Shown: in pieces, positions 1-10,640 of the stretch
Layout: every line of letters starts with the position of its first letter
Position numbering within the stretch: position 1 is the stretch's first letter
Assembly: GCF_002286785.1 (NCBI RefSeq)
Contig: NZ_MUJY01000062.1
Coordinates: 42,501-106,500 of the forward strand
Source: Pseudomonas sp. PIC25
GTDB lineage: Bacteria; Pseudomonadota; Gammaproteobacteria; Pseudomonadales; Pseudomonadaceae
DNA: 64,000 nt
Direction of reading: 5' to 3'
Notes under the pieces: generated by a model
What the model was told of the DNA's origin: nothing
Database searches by the model: none
What the model saw: only the letters and a program-made list of their open reading frames with translations
Made by a program: the position numbers and the translations under genes

Positions 1-333
1 AAGATTCTGTTGCAATTGCCCTGGCGGCATTCCGCGCAACCCATCGTTGCCGCCCAACTCGATGATCACCAGTCCGGGGCGATGCTCTGCAAGCAGCGCC
101 GGCAGCCGCGCCAAGCCGCCTGCACTGGTGTCGCCACTAACCGATGCATTGATCACCCGGTGTTCGAAACCGCGCTCCCGAAGGCGCTCGTCGAGCTTGC
201 GGACCCAACCCTGGCTGGTTTCCAGGCCCAAAGCGGCGCTGATACTATCGCCGACGACCAGCAGCGTGTCCGCGGCCGCCCCCAGGCTCCAGAGCGACAG
301 CAGCAATGCACCTCTCACCCACCACGCACGCAT
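1..333 (-). CDS. tesA: TesA-like lysophospholipase/thioesterase/arylesterase (3' part cut by window edge)
   Basis: Only the N-terminal 111 residues are in the window; the gene runs off the left edge. They begin with a signal peptide (MRAWWVRGALLLSLWSLGAAA) and then show the SGNH-hydrolase block I VVGDSISAALG, with the nucleophile serine of GDS, and block III ELGGNDGLRG. TesA enzymes of this family are periplasmic and hydrolyse acyl-CoA, aryl esters and lysophospholipids. The start codon lies only 10 bases from the start of the divergent ABC transporter gene, so the promoters of the two genes must overlap each other's coding start. The catalytic Asp/His block V is outside the window. Family assignment is secure; the physiological substrate is not known from sequence. 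Confidence 0.93.
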   Translation of the reverse strand, partial: MRAWWVRGALLLSLWSLGAAADTLLVVGDSISAALGLETSQGWVRKLDERLRERGFEHRVINASVSGDTSAGGLARLPALLAEHRPGLVIIELGGNDGLRGMPPGQLQQNL

Positions 334-343
334 CGGATTCTCC

Positions 344-1027
344 ATGAGCCAAAGCATTCTCAGTGCGCGGAACCTTAACAAAGTGGTTCCTAGCGCGGAA
401 GGCGAGCTGACCATCCTCCATGACCTCTGCCTCGAGCTGAATCGCGGCGACAGCCTGGCCATCGTCGGTAGCTCCGGGTCGGGCAAATCGACCCTGCTCG
501 GCTTGCTCGCCGGCCTCGATGTGCCCAGCGGTGGCAGTGTTTCTCTGGCTGGCCGCGATCTCGGCAGCCTGGATGAAGACCAGCGTGCCCGCATCCGCGC
601 CGAGCACGTCGGTTTCGTCTTTCAGTCCTTTCAGTTGCTCGACAGCCTCAGCGCCCTGGAGAACGTCATGTTGCCGCTGGAACTGGACGGCCGCCCCGAC
701 GCCCGCGAACGGGCCAGCGAACTGCTGCGCCGGGTCGGCCTCGAGCAGCGCCTGTCGCACTATCCACGCCAGCTCTCCGGGGGCGAGCAGCAGCGCGTCG
801 CCATCGCACGCGCCTTTGCCGCCGAACCGGATGTTCTGTTCGCCGACGAGCCCACCGGGAATCTGGACAGCCACACCGGCGAGCGCATCAGCGACCTGCT
901 CTTCGAGCTGAACCACGAGCGCGGCACCACCCTCGTCCTGGTCACGCACGACGAGCGTCTCGCCCATCGCTGCCACCGCTTGATCCGTCTGGAAGGCGGC
1001 CATCTGGTCGATCACGTGGAGCCCTGA
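344..1027 (+). CDS. ABC transporter ATP-binding protein, YbbA/LolD type
   Basis: This 227-residue ATPase has Walker A GSSGSGKST, the Q-loop VFQSFQLL, signature LSGGEQQRVAIARA, Walker B VLFADEPTGNLD and the H-loop histidine in LVTHDERLAHRC. The EPTGNLD form and the size place it in the LolD/MacB/YbbA group, which powers FtsX-type permeases rather than importers. The ATG at 344 was chosen because MSQSILSARNL starts the domain properly; the reading frame stays open upstream into tesA but without family-like sequence. Its stop codon shares one base with the start of the permease gene (TGATG), so the two are translationally coupled. E. coli YbbA-YbbP is also next to tesA, which supports this identification. 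Confidence 0.93.
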   Translation: MSQSILSARNLNKVVPSAEGELTILHDLCLELNRGDSLAIVGSSGSGKSTLLGLLAGLDVPSGGSVSLAGRDLGSLDEDQRARIRAEHVGFVFQSFQLLDSLSALENVMLPLELDGRPDARERASELLRRVGLEQRLSHYPRQLSGGEQQRVAIARAFAAEPDVLFADEPTGNLDSHTGERISDLLFELNHERGTTLVLVTHDERLAHRCHRLIRLEGGHLVDHVEP

Positions 1028-3531
1028 TGAACGGCCTGCCACTGTCCCGCCTGTGTCTACTTGCCGCGCGCCAGTTGATTCGCGATACCCGCGCCGGCGA
1101 AATGCGCGTGCTGTTCTTCGCTCTATTGATAGCCGTGGCGGCCAGTACTGCCATTGGTTATTTCAGCGCCCGCTTGAACGGCGCCATGCTAATGCGGGCC
1201 ACCGAATTCCTCGGGGCCGATCTGCTGCTCAACGGCAGTTCTCCGGCACGGGCAGAGCAGATAGAAGCGGGCCAGCGGCTCGGCCTGGACCACGCACAGA
1301 TCGTCGAGTTTTCCAGCGTGGTCGCTACGGATGAGAGCATCCAGCTATCCAGCGTGAAAGCGGCGGATGACGCCTATCCCTTGCGCGGCCAATTGAAGAG
1401 CGCACCCGAGCCCTACCAGCCCGAGGAACCCGGCAAAGGACCACGACCCGGCGAAGCCTGGGCCGAGGCCCGCCTGTTCGCGGCGCTCAACCTGAAGGTC
1501 GGCGATACCATCGAGATCGGCGAAAAGCCACTGCGCCTGAGCCGGGTGCTCACCTACGAGCCGGATCGCGCCGGCGACTTCTACAGCCTGACGCCCCGCG
1601 TACTAATGCACCTGGACGACCTTGCCGCCACCGGCGTGGTCCAACCGGGTAGCCGGGTCCGCTACAAAGACCTCTGGCGAGGTGCTCCGGACGCCCTGGC
1701 AGCCTATCGCGAAGCAGTGAAGCCCGGGCTGGCAGCCAACCAGCGCCTGGAGGACGCCCGCGACGGCAATCGCCAGATCGGCGGCGCCCTGGGGCGGGCC
1801 GAACGCTACCTGAACCTCGCCAGCCTGGCCGCGGTCCTGCTGGCCGGTGTCGCCGTGGCCCTCTCGGCCAGCCGCTTCGCCAGCCGGCGATTCGATGCCA
1901 GCGCCCTGCTCCGTTGCCTCGGCCTCTCGCGTCGAGAAGCACTTGGCCTCTATGGCCTGCAGTTGGCACTCCTCGGGGTGATCGCCAGCGCCTGCGGAGC
2001 CCTGCTCGGCTGGCTGGCCCAGTACGGCTTGTTCTATCTGCTGCGCGACCTGCTGCCCGCCGATGTACCGGCCGGCGGCCTGCTTCCCGCCGTCGCCGGA
2101 ATTGCCACCGGGCTGGTTGCCCTTGGCGGCTTCGCCTTGCCGCCCCTGGCCGCCCTGGGCCGGGTACCGCCGCTGCGCGTCCTGCGCCGCGACGTGCTGC
2201 CGGTGCCACCGAGCACCTGGCTGGTCTACGGTACCGCCCTGCTCGCCCTCGGCCTGATCATGTGGCGCCTGAGCCTGGACCTGCCGCTGACCTTCGCCCT
2301 GCTAGGTGGCGGCCTCGTCGCCACGCTGATTCTGGGCGGAGGTCTGCTGTTCGGCCTCCAAGGCCTGCGGCGCCTGCTCAAGCGTGCCGCACTGCCATGG
2401 CGTCTCGGGCTCGGCCAGTTGCTGCGCCATCCACTGGCAGCGGCGGGTCAATCCCTGGCCTTCGGCCTCATCCTCCTGGCCATGTCGCTGATCGTCCTGC
2501 TGCGCAGCGAATTGCTGGACACCTGGCAGGACCAGTTGCCGGAGAACGCGCCCAACCACTTCGCACTTAACGTATTGCCGGCCGACAAGGATGCCTTCGC
2601 CGCGCGCTTGAGTGAGATGTCCCCCCACCCCGCACCGCTCTACCCGGTCGTACCGGGGCGCCTGATCGCAATCAACGGCGAACCCGTCAAGGATCTCGTC
2701 AGCAAGGACTCCCGAGGTGAACGGGCGATCCGTCGCGACCTCAGTCTCACCTGGGCGGCCGAGCTGCCCGGCGACAATCGCCTCAGCGCCGGTAGCTGGT
2801 GGAATAGCGCCCATGCCAGCGAGCTACCCGGCGTCTCCGTGGAAAGCGAACTGGCCGAAAGCCTCAAGCTCAAGCTGGGCGACCGGCTCAGCTTCAGCGT
2901 CGGCGGCCTGACCCGCGACGCCCAAGTCACCAGCCTGCGCGACGTAGAGTGGGACAGCTTCCAGCCTAACTTCTACATGGTCTTCGAACCGGGAACCCTG
3001 CAAGACCTGCCGGCGACCTACCTGACCAGCTTCTACCTGCCGCCCCGCCACGAGCGCGAACTGGTCGAACTAGCCCGGGCCTTCCCGGCCGTCACTCTGC
3101 TGCAGGTGGATGCGCTGCTGGCGCAACTGCGCAGCATCCTCGCCCAGGTGACGCTGGCGATCGAGTACGTGCTGCTGTTCGTGCTCGCGGCGGGACTGGC
3201 CGTGCTCTTCGCCGGCCTGCAAGCCACCCTGGATGAACGCATCCGCCAAGGCGCCCTGCTGCGCACCCTGGGCGCCGAGCGCGCCCTTCTGGTCAAGGCG
3301 CGCCGAGCCGAGTTCGCCCTGCTCGGCGCGGCCAGCGGTCTACTGGCCGCGCTGGGCTGCGAGCTGATCAGTGCCCTGCTCTATCGCTATGCCTTCGACC
3401 TGAACTGGCAGCCGCATCCTTGGTTGTTGCTGCTGCCCCTAGTAGGAGCCCTGCTGATCGGCGGCGCTGGCGTGCTCGGAACCCGTCGCGCCTTGAATGC
3501 CAGTCCCTTGACGGTCCTGCGCGAAGGCTGA
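1027..3531 (+). CDS. ABC transporter permease with FtsX domains, YbbP type
   Basis: An 834-residue inner-membrane protein. It has one N-terminal membrane segment (about residues 21-42), a large extracytoplasmic region, a first block of membrane segments with an FtsX-like domain (about 260-375), further segments near 395-480, a second extracytoplasmic region and a C-terminal FtsX block (about 710-830) ending in LTVLREG. This two-block layout is typical of YbbP. It overlaps the ATPase gene by one base, so the pair should form one exporter complex. The tesA neighbour suggests a lipid- or envelope-related substrate, but that is inference; the substrate of YbbAP is not settled. Confidence 0.9.
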   Translation: MNGLPLSRLCLLAARQLIRDTRAGEMRVLFFALLIAVAASTAIGYFSARLNGAMLMRATEFLGADLLLNGSSPARAEQIEAGQRLGLDHAQIVEFSSVVATDESIQLSSVKAADDAYPLRGQLKSAPEPYQPEEPGKGPRPGEAWAEARLFAALNLKVGDTIEIGEKPLRLSRVLTYEPDRAGDFYSLTPRVLMHLDDLAATGVVQPGSRVRYKDLWRGAPDALAAYREAVKPGLAANQRLEDARDGNRQIGGALGRAERYLNLASLAAVLLAGVAVALSASRFASRRFDASALLRCLGLSRREALGLYGLQLALLGVIASACGALLGWLAQYGLFYLLRDLLPADVPAGGLLPAVAGIATGLVALGGFALPPLAALGRVPPLRVLRRDVLPVPPSTWLVYGTALLALGLIMWRLSLDLPLTFALLGGGLVATLILGGGLLFGLQGLRRLLKRAALPWRLGLGQLLRHPLAAAGQSLAFGLILLAMSLIVLLRSELLDTWQDQLPENAPNHFALNVLPADKDAFAARLSEMSPHPAPLYPVVPGRLIAINGEPVKDLVSKDSRGERAIRRDLSLTWAAELPGDNRLSAGSWWNSAHASELPGVSVESELAESLKLKLGDRLSFSVGGLTRDAQVTSLRDVEWDSFQPNFYMVFEPGTLQDLPATYLTSFYLPPRHERELVELARAFPAVTLLQVDALLAQLRSILAQVTLAIEYVLLFVLAAGLAVLFAGLQATLDERIRQGALLRTLGAERALLVKARRAEFALLGAASGLLAALGCELISALLYRYAFDLNWQPHPWLLLLPLVGALLIGGAGVLGTRRALNASPLTVLREG

Positions 3532-3576
3532 GCCCGCCCACGATCTGCTGCGCGTCGGCCCAGCGGCGCTGAAAAC

Positions 3577-3604
3577 AGGTCGGGCCGCGCAGGTCGGGCC
3601 GCGC
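3577..3604. repeat. Perfect 14-base tandem duplication
   Basis: Two identical head-to-tail copies of AGGTCGGGCCGCGC, followed by the first three bases of a third, lie in the gap between the permease gene and greB. No coding role is evident. It is probably a small slippage duplication in a GC-rich spacer. Confidence 0.7.
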
Positions 3605-3707
3605 AGGCTGGAGCGGGCCTCCTGGTAGTCTTTCGCGCCGGACAGTTCAAGATCGGAGCGGGTTTGGTTACCCTTCCTCTCCATTTTCTTTCCGACACTC
3701 GCAAGCC

Positions 3708-4217
3708 ATGAGTCGCTATCGTCCCCCTCGCTCCGCCGGTACCCCGTTGATCACCCCCGAAGGCGAAGCGCGCCTGCGTGCCGAACTGCACGAACTCTGG
3801 CACATGCGCCGCCCCAAGGTGACTCAGGCGGTCAGTGAAGCCGCCGCCCAGGGCGACCGCTCGGAGAATGCCGAGTACACCTATGGCAAGAAGATGCTGC
3901 GCGAGATCGACAGCCGGGTCCGCTTCCTCAGCAAGCGCCTGGAAAACCTCAAGGTGGTCAACGAACGGCCAGCCGATCCGAACAAGGTCTACTTCGGTGC
4001 CTGGGTCACCCTGGAAGACGAAGACGGCAACGAGTCGCGCTACCGCATCGTCGGGCCGGACGAACTGGATCTGAAGCAGAACCTCATCAGCATCGATTCC
4101 CCCCTGGCCCGTGCACTGCTCGGCAAGTCCCTCGACGCCGAAGTACGGGTGCAAACCCCCACTGGCGAGAAGACCTGGTACCTGGTGGCTATCGAATACC
4201 CCCTCAGTGGCGGGTGA
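3708..4217 (+). CDS. greB: Transcription elongation factor GreB
   Basis: The 169-residue protein has the two-domain Gre layout. An N-terminal coiled-coil finger (about residues 14-85) carries the acidic tip [14 protein letters not shown], where the Asp-x-x-x-Glu pair helps RNA polymerase cleave backtracked transcripts. A C-terminal FKBP-like domain follows, with [11 protein letters not shown] and [16 protein letters not shown]. Length and [24 protein letters not shown] fit GreB better than GreA. The start ATG has no strong purine-rich site directly before it. Its 3' end overlaps the convergent small gene by 14 bases. Confidence 0.95.
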   Translation: MSRYRPPRSAGTPLITPEGEARLRAELHELWHMRRPKVTQAVSEAAAQGDRSENAEYTYGKKMLREIDSRVRFLSKRLENLKVVNERPADPNKVYFGAWVTLEDEDGNESRYRIVGPDELDLKQNLISIDSPLARALLGKSLDAEVRVQTPTGEKTWYLVAIEYPLSGG

Positions 4218-4512
4218 TCAGCCCCTGCCGGGCGACCCGGGTCAGTTCCCGAATCGAAGCGTCCAGCCGTTCGCGGCTGGGCGCCTGGATCACCGCGAGA
4301 TCGAAGCTATCGTTGGCGAAACGTCCGAGCGAATCGTCGTCATGGGCGAAGTGGATCAGGAAGGTGCGTGGCTTGCCCCAGCGCTTCGGCCATCCATCCA
4401 GATAGCGCAGCAGCGTGGGCTGATGAGCGCCGCCAAGGAGAATCCTGGGATTGCGATGCGTCAGCCCCGACGTAATGGGGGCCAAGCGAACGAGAGGTTG
4501 GGTGTGAGTCAT
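4204..4512 (-). CDS. Conserved small hypothetical protein
   Basis: A 102-residue reading frame convergent with greB. I do not recognise a characterised family. The second half ([33 protein letters not shown]) looks like the C-terminal half of a class I methyltransferase fold, where an Asp-rich strand is followed by a helix and a closing strand, but no SAM-binding glycine motif is present. It could be a degenerate or minimal relative of such proteins. From memory a similar gene lies between greB and the ligT-like gene in P. aeruginosa (PA2860), which supports it being real. No membrane segment or signal peptide is visible. Confidence 0.65.
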   Translation of the reverse strand: MTHTQPLVRLAPITSGLTHRNPRILLGGAHQPTLLRYLDGWPKRWGKPRTFLIHFAHDDDSLGRFANDSFDLAVIQAPSRERLDASIRELTRVARQGLITRH

Positions 4513-4697
4513 GCTTGGGTCTCCGCCTCATGGTTCCGCTGGGCAGCGGTGGGAGGCGACACCGAACCAGCGCTTTAGCGGTATTTCGGAAAATCCCGGC
4601 GCCCCGCAAGTAGCTGTTTAAATCGGCGCATGGAGCGGAATCCTAGAGAAGCCCGCGCAATACTGTCAAGGCAGCTTTTCGACGAGAAGGAACCGCC

Positions 4698-6372
<1,675 letters not shown>

Positions 6373-6382
6373 AGAGCGTCCA

Positions 6383-6404
6383 GCCGGGGCCGTTCGGCCC
6401 CGGC
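6383..6404 (+). other. Strong intercistronic hairpin between lipA and lif
   Basis: A perfect inverted repeat with 10-base arms (GCCGGGGCCG and its complement, two-base loop) lies between the lipA stop and the lif start. It is not followed by a T-run, so it is unlikely to be a full rho-independent terminator. It could stabilise the lipA transcript or lower expression of the foldase relative to the lipase. Confidence 0.65.
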
Positions 6405-6422
6405 ATCCCTCAGGATGTATCC

Positions 6423-7436
6423 GTGAAAAAACTGCTGCTCCTGCCCCCTCTGGTTTTCGTCGGTTGCATGGCCCTGGTTCTGGCCCTGCCACCGCCAGTC
6501 GCTACCACAGGGGCCAATGCTCCCCAAGCTAACACCCCAACGACCACCATCCCCTCGTCCACGCCGGCAACACAGCTCCCCCCGGAGCGTGCCCAGGCCA
6601 CGCCGAACTCATTTACGGGAACCCAGGTCGACGGCATCTTCCGTGTCGATGCCAATGGTGATCTGCTGATCAGCGAAGATATCCGGCGCATCTTCGATTA
6701 CTTCCTCAGTTCGGTCGGCGAAGAATCGCTGGCGCGCAGCCTCGAGCGGCTACGGGCCTATATCGCCGGGCAACTGGAGCAGCCGGCTGAAGCCCAGGCC
6801 CTGACGCTGCTGGACCAATATCTGACCTACAAACGGGAACTGGTCCTGCTGGAACGCAACCTGCCGCAGCTGGCCAACCTGGAGGCCCTCCGCCATCGCG
6901 AACAAACGGTGCAGGCATTGCGGGCACGCCTGTTCAGCGACGACGTGCGGCAAGCGTTCTTCGCTCGGGAAGAAGCCTACAACCGCTTTACCCTGGAACG
7001 CCTGGCCATTCAGCAGGATGCCTCGCTCGATGCGGCGGGCAAGGCCGCTGCCGTCGATCGCCTGCGCGAAAGCCTACCGGAAGAACTGCAAGCCAATGTT
7101 CTGCCGCAACTGCAGGCCGACTTGCGCAACCGGACTTCCAAACTGCGCGCCCAAGGCGCATCCGCCGAACAGATTCGCCAACTTCGCCTGCAACTGGTGG
7201 GCGCGGACGCTACCCAGCGCCTGGAAGAGCTGGACCGTAAGCGGGACGCCTGGAAGCAACGGGTAAGGGCCTACAGCGAGGCCAAGGCGGAGATCGAGGC
7301 CAATCCGGGACTTAGTGCCAGTGACAGGGAAGCCGCCATCCGGCAACTGGCGGAGGACAGCTTCGATGAGCACGAGCGCCTGCGTCTGGACGCTGCCGAG
7401 CAATTGGCCGTAACGAAGGAAGCAAACGGCGCTTAG
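6423..7436 (+). CDS. lif: Lipase-specific foldase (steric chaperone)
   Basis: The 337-residue protein starts with GTG at 6423: [22 protein letters not shown] is the single membrane anchor. An in-frame ATG further on would delete most of it. A Pro/Thr-rich linker (about residues 25-65) follows, then the two helical minidomains that clasp LipA. The diagnostic foldase motif is present as [14 protein letters not shown] (about residues 88-101). The rest is Gln/Arg/Leu-rich helix, as in P. aeruginosa LipH (about 340 residues). It sits in the inner membrane facing the periplasm and folds the lipase made by the preceding gene, with which it forms an operon. Confidence 0.95.
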   Translation: MKKLLLLPPLVFVGCMALVLALPPPVATTGANAPQANTPTTTIPSSTPATQLPPERAQATPNSFTGTQVDGIFRVDANGDLLISEDIRRIFDYFLSSVGEESLARSLERLRAYIAGQLEQPAEAQALTLLDQYLTYKRELVLLERNLPQLANLEALRHREQTVQALRARLFSDDVRQAFFAREEAYNRFTLERLAIQQDASLDAAGKAAAVDRLRESLPEELQANVLPQLQADLRNRTSKLRAQGASAEQIRQLRLQLVGADATQRLEELDRKRDAWKQRVRAYSEAKAEIEANPGLSASDREAAIRQLAEDSFDEHERLRLDAAEQLAVTKEANGA

Positions 7437-7500
7437 CAGAAAGGGAATCGCGGCGAACGCACAAGGCGTCCGCCACGAATGAGATCGGCCAGCGGGAGAA

Positions 7501-7935
7501 TCAACCGGCGATGCGACGGTCCAGCGACAGCTTGCCAGCCCCCTCGATGAGCAGAGCGGCGCTGATCAGGGCGAGGATCATCGCGTACTCGAAGCCATTG
7601 GCGGTGATGAAGAAGCCATTGACCCAGTGCACGGTGAATACCGCCACCAGCATCGCCACGATCAATGCCGCAGCGGCCGGGCGCACCAGCAAACCCAATA
7701 CCAGCGCCAGGCCACCGAAGAATTCGGCGCTACCCGCCATCAGGGCCATCAGGTAGCCGGGCGTCAGGCCGATGCTTTCCATCCACTGCCCTACTCCAGC
7801 CAGGCCGTAGCCGCCGAACCAGCCGAACAGCTTCTGCGAGCCGTGCGCGGCGAACGTAAGACCGGTCACGATACGCAGCAACGTAATGCCATAGCCGGCT
7901 TGGGTAGAGGTGATGGATTTGATCAGGTTGTTCAT
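7501..7935 (-). CDS. DoxX-family integral membrane protein
   Basis: The 144-residue protein has four hydrophobic segments (about residues 15-35, 60-82, 85-105 and 110-135) and the family features RIVTGLTFAAHGSQKLFGWFGG near the N-terminus and the GSAEFFGGLALVLGLLVRPAA block. DoxX proteins are small membrane proteins linked to quinone or thiol redox and to electrophile stress; the exact reaction is not established. Its promoter region contains a 9-base inverted repeat that looks like a LysR-type operator, yet no LysR gene is adjacent. It is convergent with lif. Confidence 0.88.
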   Translation of the reverse strand: MNNLIKSITSTQAGYGITLLRIVTGLTFAAHGSQKLFGWFGGYGLAGVGQWMESIGLTPGYLMALMAGSAEFFGGLALVLGLLVRPAAAALIVAMLVAVFTVHWVNGFFITANGFEYAMILALISAALLIEGAGKLSLDRRIAG

Positions 7936-7985
7936 TTTCGAATGCCGCCTCGTTTGGGAAAGATGGAGACAGCATAGATGATATT

Positions 7986-8026
7986 TTCGATATTAGAATC
8001 GCGAAAAACGACTTATAAATATCGAA
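7986..8026. promoter_or_regulatory. Inverted repeat resembling a LysR-type operator upstream of the doxX gene
   Basis: The arms TTCGATATT and AATATCGAA are perfect complements with a 23-base spacer. The region is AT-rich compared with its surroundings and lies 51-91 bases before the doxX start on the minus strand. TATCGA-type arms are common in sites of LysR regulators that control redox genes. No regulator gene is next to it. Confidence 0.55.
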
Positions 8027-8036
8027 GGAATAGATA

Positions 8037-9458
8037 TCAGCGGTTTCTCCCCGCCGTTTGCGCTTGCGGCTCTAGCAAATACCTTTCGCGAGCATAGGCC
8101 AGGTAGTACTTATTGACGCTATTGACGTAGCTGACCACCCCCATGCCAACCTGCTCGGCGGCGATCCGCTCCACCTGGAAGAACCACTGATTGGGATTGA
8201 GCCCGCGCCGACGCGCCTCGGCGCGCAAGCCCTGGACCCGTTGCGGGCCCAGGTTGTAGGCGGCCAGGACGAACGCCATGCGCTCACGCTCATTGAGCTG
8301 GGCGCTGGCGAAGAAATTACGTCGAATCGTCGCCAGGTACTTGGCTCCGGCCTGCACGTTGCCGTCCAGATTCTGGATATTGCCCACCCCGACACTCCGC
8401 GCGGCGGACGGCGTGATCTGCATCAGCCCGGTAGCCCCACTGGCACCGCGCGCTGCTGGGTTGAGGGTGGACTCCTTGAACGCCAGCGCGGCGAGGTTCA
8501 ACCAATCGAATTCATGCTGCTCGGCATAGCGCTGCAGCACCGGGCGCACCTTTTCCAGACGCTGACGGTCGCCCCGGTTCAACGGGTAATGCACCTTGTA
8601 GAGACGCCGGTAGGTGCGCTGGAACGTACTGTCCAGGTCGGCCGGACTACGGTAGCCCTTGAGGAAGCGATCGACACTGGCGCGCAGCATCGAGGCATCC
8701 CGGCGCATGAACCAGCTCATGTTGCCCTGGATGCTCAGGACCAGATGACGTTCGATGCGCAGTTTCGGTAGCACCTTGGCCCAGCGCTCGGCGATGGGCT
8801 GCTCGACGGCAGTCATCGGATAGATGCCCGCTTGGACCATTTCCAGCACATCTTCCACCGCCAGCGTCGGATCGACCCATTCGATCACGATGGGTGCCAT
8901 TCTCCGCTGCGCCAACTGCTGGTTGACCATGCGTATCGCCTCGCCGGCTGCGCTCCCGGCAGGCAGTGCCAGGCTACGTCCGGCCAGTTGCTCGAGACGC
9001 TGGTAGCGTCGGGTGCCCTGCCGGGAAACCAGCAGGAGCGGCACGTGCTCGCGAATCGCCGCGCTGGCGCTCAGGTCACGCCCTACCTTACCGCCGAACA
9101 ACTCGCCGGGTGCGACCAGATCCCCTTCGCCACGCTGCAAGGCAGCGAGCAACTGATCCTTGGCCTTGGGGATGATTTTCAGGGTGAGGCTGCGGCCATC
9201 CCGCGCGTTGCGGTTCAAATATTGCTCGAGCGCGCGCAGACGATGGTATTCGACGCCGATGGCCTGCCCCTTGACCTCGCCGGAGCTATTGCGGCTCTGG
9301 TTGACCAGCACGCGCAATACGCCGCTCCGGCGAATTTCCGCCAGGTCGCGTACCGTTCCCGGCTGCTGCCAAGCCTCGGGCGGGCCGGCCACGCGCGCGA
9401 CCGCCGCTACCGGGAGCAGCATCAGCAGGCAAAGCAAGAGCACCAAGGGTCGCGTCAT
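8037..9458 (-). CDS. mltF2: Membrane-bound lytic murein transglycosylase F-like (MltF2)
   Basis: The 473-residue protein has an N-terminal signal sequence ([21 protein letters not shown]), then a solute-binding-protein-like domain (about residues 40-265, starting [20 protein letters not shown]), and a C-terminal SLT lysozyme-like domain. The latter has the catalytic Glu in [11 protein letters not shown], followed by [18 protein letters not shown] and [11 protein letters not shown]. MltF enzymes cleave the MurNAc-GlcNAc bond to give 1,6-anhydromuropeptides. The position near lipA-lif agrees with PA2865, named MltF2, in P. aeruginosa. No lipobox cysteine is seen, so anchoring may be by the uncleaved signal. 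GGAG precedes the ATG. Confidence 0.9.
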   Translation of the reverse strand: MTRPLVLLLCLLMLLPVAAVARVAGPPEAWQQPGTVRDLAEIRRSGVLRVLVNQSRNSSGEVKGQAIGVEYHRLRALEQYLNRNARDGRSLTLKIIPKAKDQLLAALQRGEGDLVAPGELFGGKVGRDLSASAAIREHVPLLLVSRQGTRRYQRLEQLAGRSLALPAGSAAGEAIRMVNQQLAQRRMAPIVIEWVDPTLAVEDVLEMVQAGIYPMTAVEQPIAERWAKVLPKLRIERHLVLSIQGNMSWFMRRDASMLRASVDRFLKGYRSPADLDSTFQRTYRRLYKVHYPLNRGDRQRLEKVRPVLQRYAEQHEFDWLNLAALAFKESTLNPAARGASGATGLMQITPSAARSVGVGNIQNLDGNVQAGAKYLATIRRNFFASAQLNERERMAFVLAAYNLGPQRVQGLRAEARRRGLNPNQWFFQVERIAAEQVGMGVVSYVNSVNKYYLAYARERYLLEPQAQTAGRNR

Positions 9459-9650
9459 CGAATCTCCAGGCCGGGCGCCAAGCGCGAATCCGACCGCCTA
9501 AGACAACTCACCGGAGGCAAGTTCCGGCTCGCAAGGGGCGCGGAGGTTCTCACAGCCCTCCCCCGGATGCCACCCGAACCCGACAGAACACCTCACCAAA
9601 AGGTTACAACATCTTGTTTTGTATCAACTTTTATAAAAATTACCCGACTC

Positions 9651-9659
9651 TGCTATGCT
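9651..9659 (+). promoter_or_regulatory. Extended -10 promoter element for tatD
   Basis: TGCTATGCT fits the extended -10 form TGnTATnnT, 24 bases before the tatD start, inside an AT-rich stretch that stands out from the region. The -35 hexamer 17 bases upstream (TTATAA) is weak, as is usual with extended -10 promoters. Confidence 0.5.
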
Positions 9660-9683
9660 GCCCAACCCGCCAGAGGTAGCACC

Positions 9684-10490
9684 ATGCAACTCATCGACAT
9701 CGGCGTCAATCTGACCCATCCGAGCTTCGACCAGGAGCGTGAGGCACTGCTCGTTCGTGCGTTCGAGGCCGGCGTTTGCCAGTTGGTGCTGACCGGCACC
9801 AGCCTCGACGAAAGCGAGCAGGCACTCCGGCTGTGCCGGCAACTGGACGAAAGTAGCAAACGCCTGTTCAGCACTGCCGGCATCCATCCCCACGACGCCA
9901 GCCACTGGAATGCCGGCAGCGCCGGACAGCTGCGTTCGCTGTTGAAGGAGCCGGAGGTACGCGCCGTCGGCGAGTGCGGCCTGGACTTCAATCGCGACTT
10001 TTCCCCGCGCCCGCAACAGGAAAAGGCCCTGGAGGAGCAGCTCGCGCTGGCGGCGGAGCTGCAGATGCCGGTCTTCCTCCACGAGCGCGATGCAAACCAA
10101 CGCCTGCTGGCCATTCTGCGTGACTACCGGGACCGCCTCCCTGCCGCGGTGGTGCACTGCTTCACTGGCGAGAAGCGCGCCCTGTTCGGTTATCTCGACA
10201 TGGACCTGCATATCGGCATCACCGGCTGGATCTGCGACGAGCGCCGCGGCACTCACCTGCATCCGCTGGTCCGCGAGATTCCCGCCGAGCGATTGATGCT
10301 GGAGAGCGACGCCCCCTACCTGCTGCCACGCAGCCTCAAGCCAAGGCCGAAGAACAATCGCAACGAACCCGCTTACCTGAGTGAAGTGCTGCGCGAAGTC
10401 GCTCACCATCGCCAGGAAACGCCGGAAGCCCTGGCCGCGCATACCACGGCCTGCGCCCGGCTGTTCTTCGGCCTGCCGGCGATCGACTGA
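9684..10490 (+). CDS. tatD: TatD-family metal-dependent deoxyribonuclease
   Basis: The 268-residue TIM-barrel hydrolase shows all metal-ligand blocks of the family: [12 protein letters not shown] (the GVNLT variant typical of true TatD rather than YcfH/YjjV), [45 protein letters not shown] and [11 protein letters not shown]. TatD is a 3'-5' exonuclease proposed to act in DNA repair and, in some organisms, in DNA degradation during cell death. The ATG at 9684 is the one that starts the first conserved block. It is divergent from mltF2 and is not in an operon with the following chemoreceptor. Confidence 0.93.
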   Translation: MQLIDIGVNLTHPSFDQEREALLVRAFEAGVCQLVLTGTSLDESEQALRLCRQLDESSKRLFSTAGIHPHDASHWNAGSAGQLRSLLKEPEVRAVGECGLDFNRDFSPRPQQEKALEEQLALAAELQMPVFLHERDANQRLLAILRDYRDRLPAAVVHCFTGEKRALFGYLDMDLHIGITGWICDERRGTHLHPLVREIPAERLMLESDAPYLLPRSLKPRPKNNRNEPAYLSEVLREVAHHRQETPEALAAHTTACARLFFGLPAID

Positions 10491-10640
10491 ACCACGGCAA
10501 AATCTGCTTCGCGACGCTCAAGCAACCGCCCGCGCCGCCGTTAACCAGAATGGCCCCTTTGACGCGAATCAAAGGTAGACTGCCGCCCGCGCGGCAATAT
10601 GCCACCATTTCTGCAAAACGAACCGACATAGAAGAAAGCC

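Noticed and set aside
47..343. Upstream extension of the ABC ATPase frame
   Set aside because: It overlaps tesA antisense and has no ATPase similarity; the domain begins properly at the ATG at 344.
3532..3707. Possible small RNA or riboswitch between the permease gene and greB
   Set aside because: Apart from a 14-base tandem repeat I see no conserved structure, and the spacer has no convincing promoter plus terminator pair.
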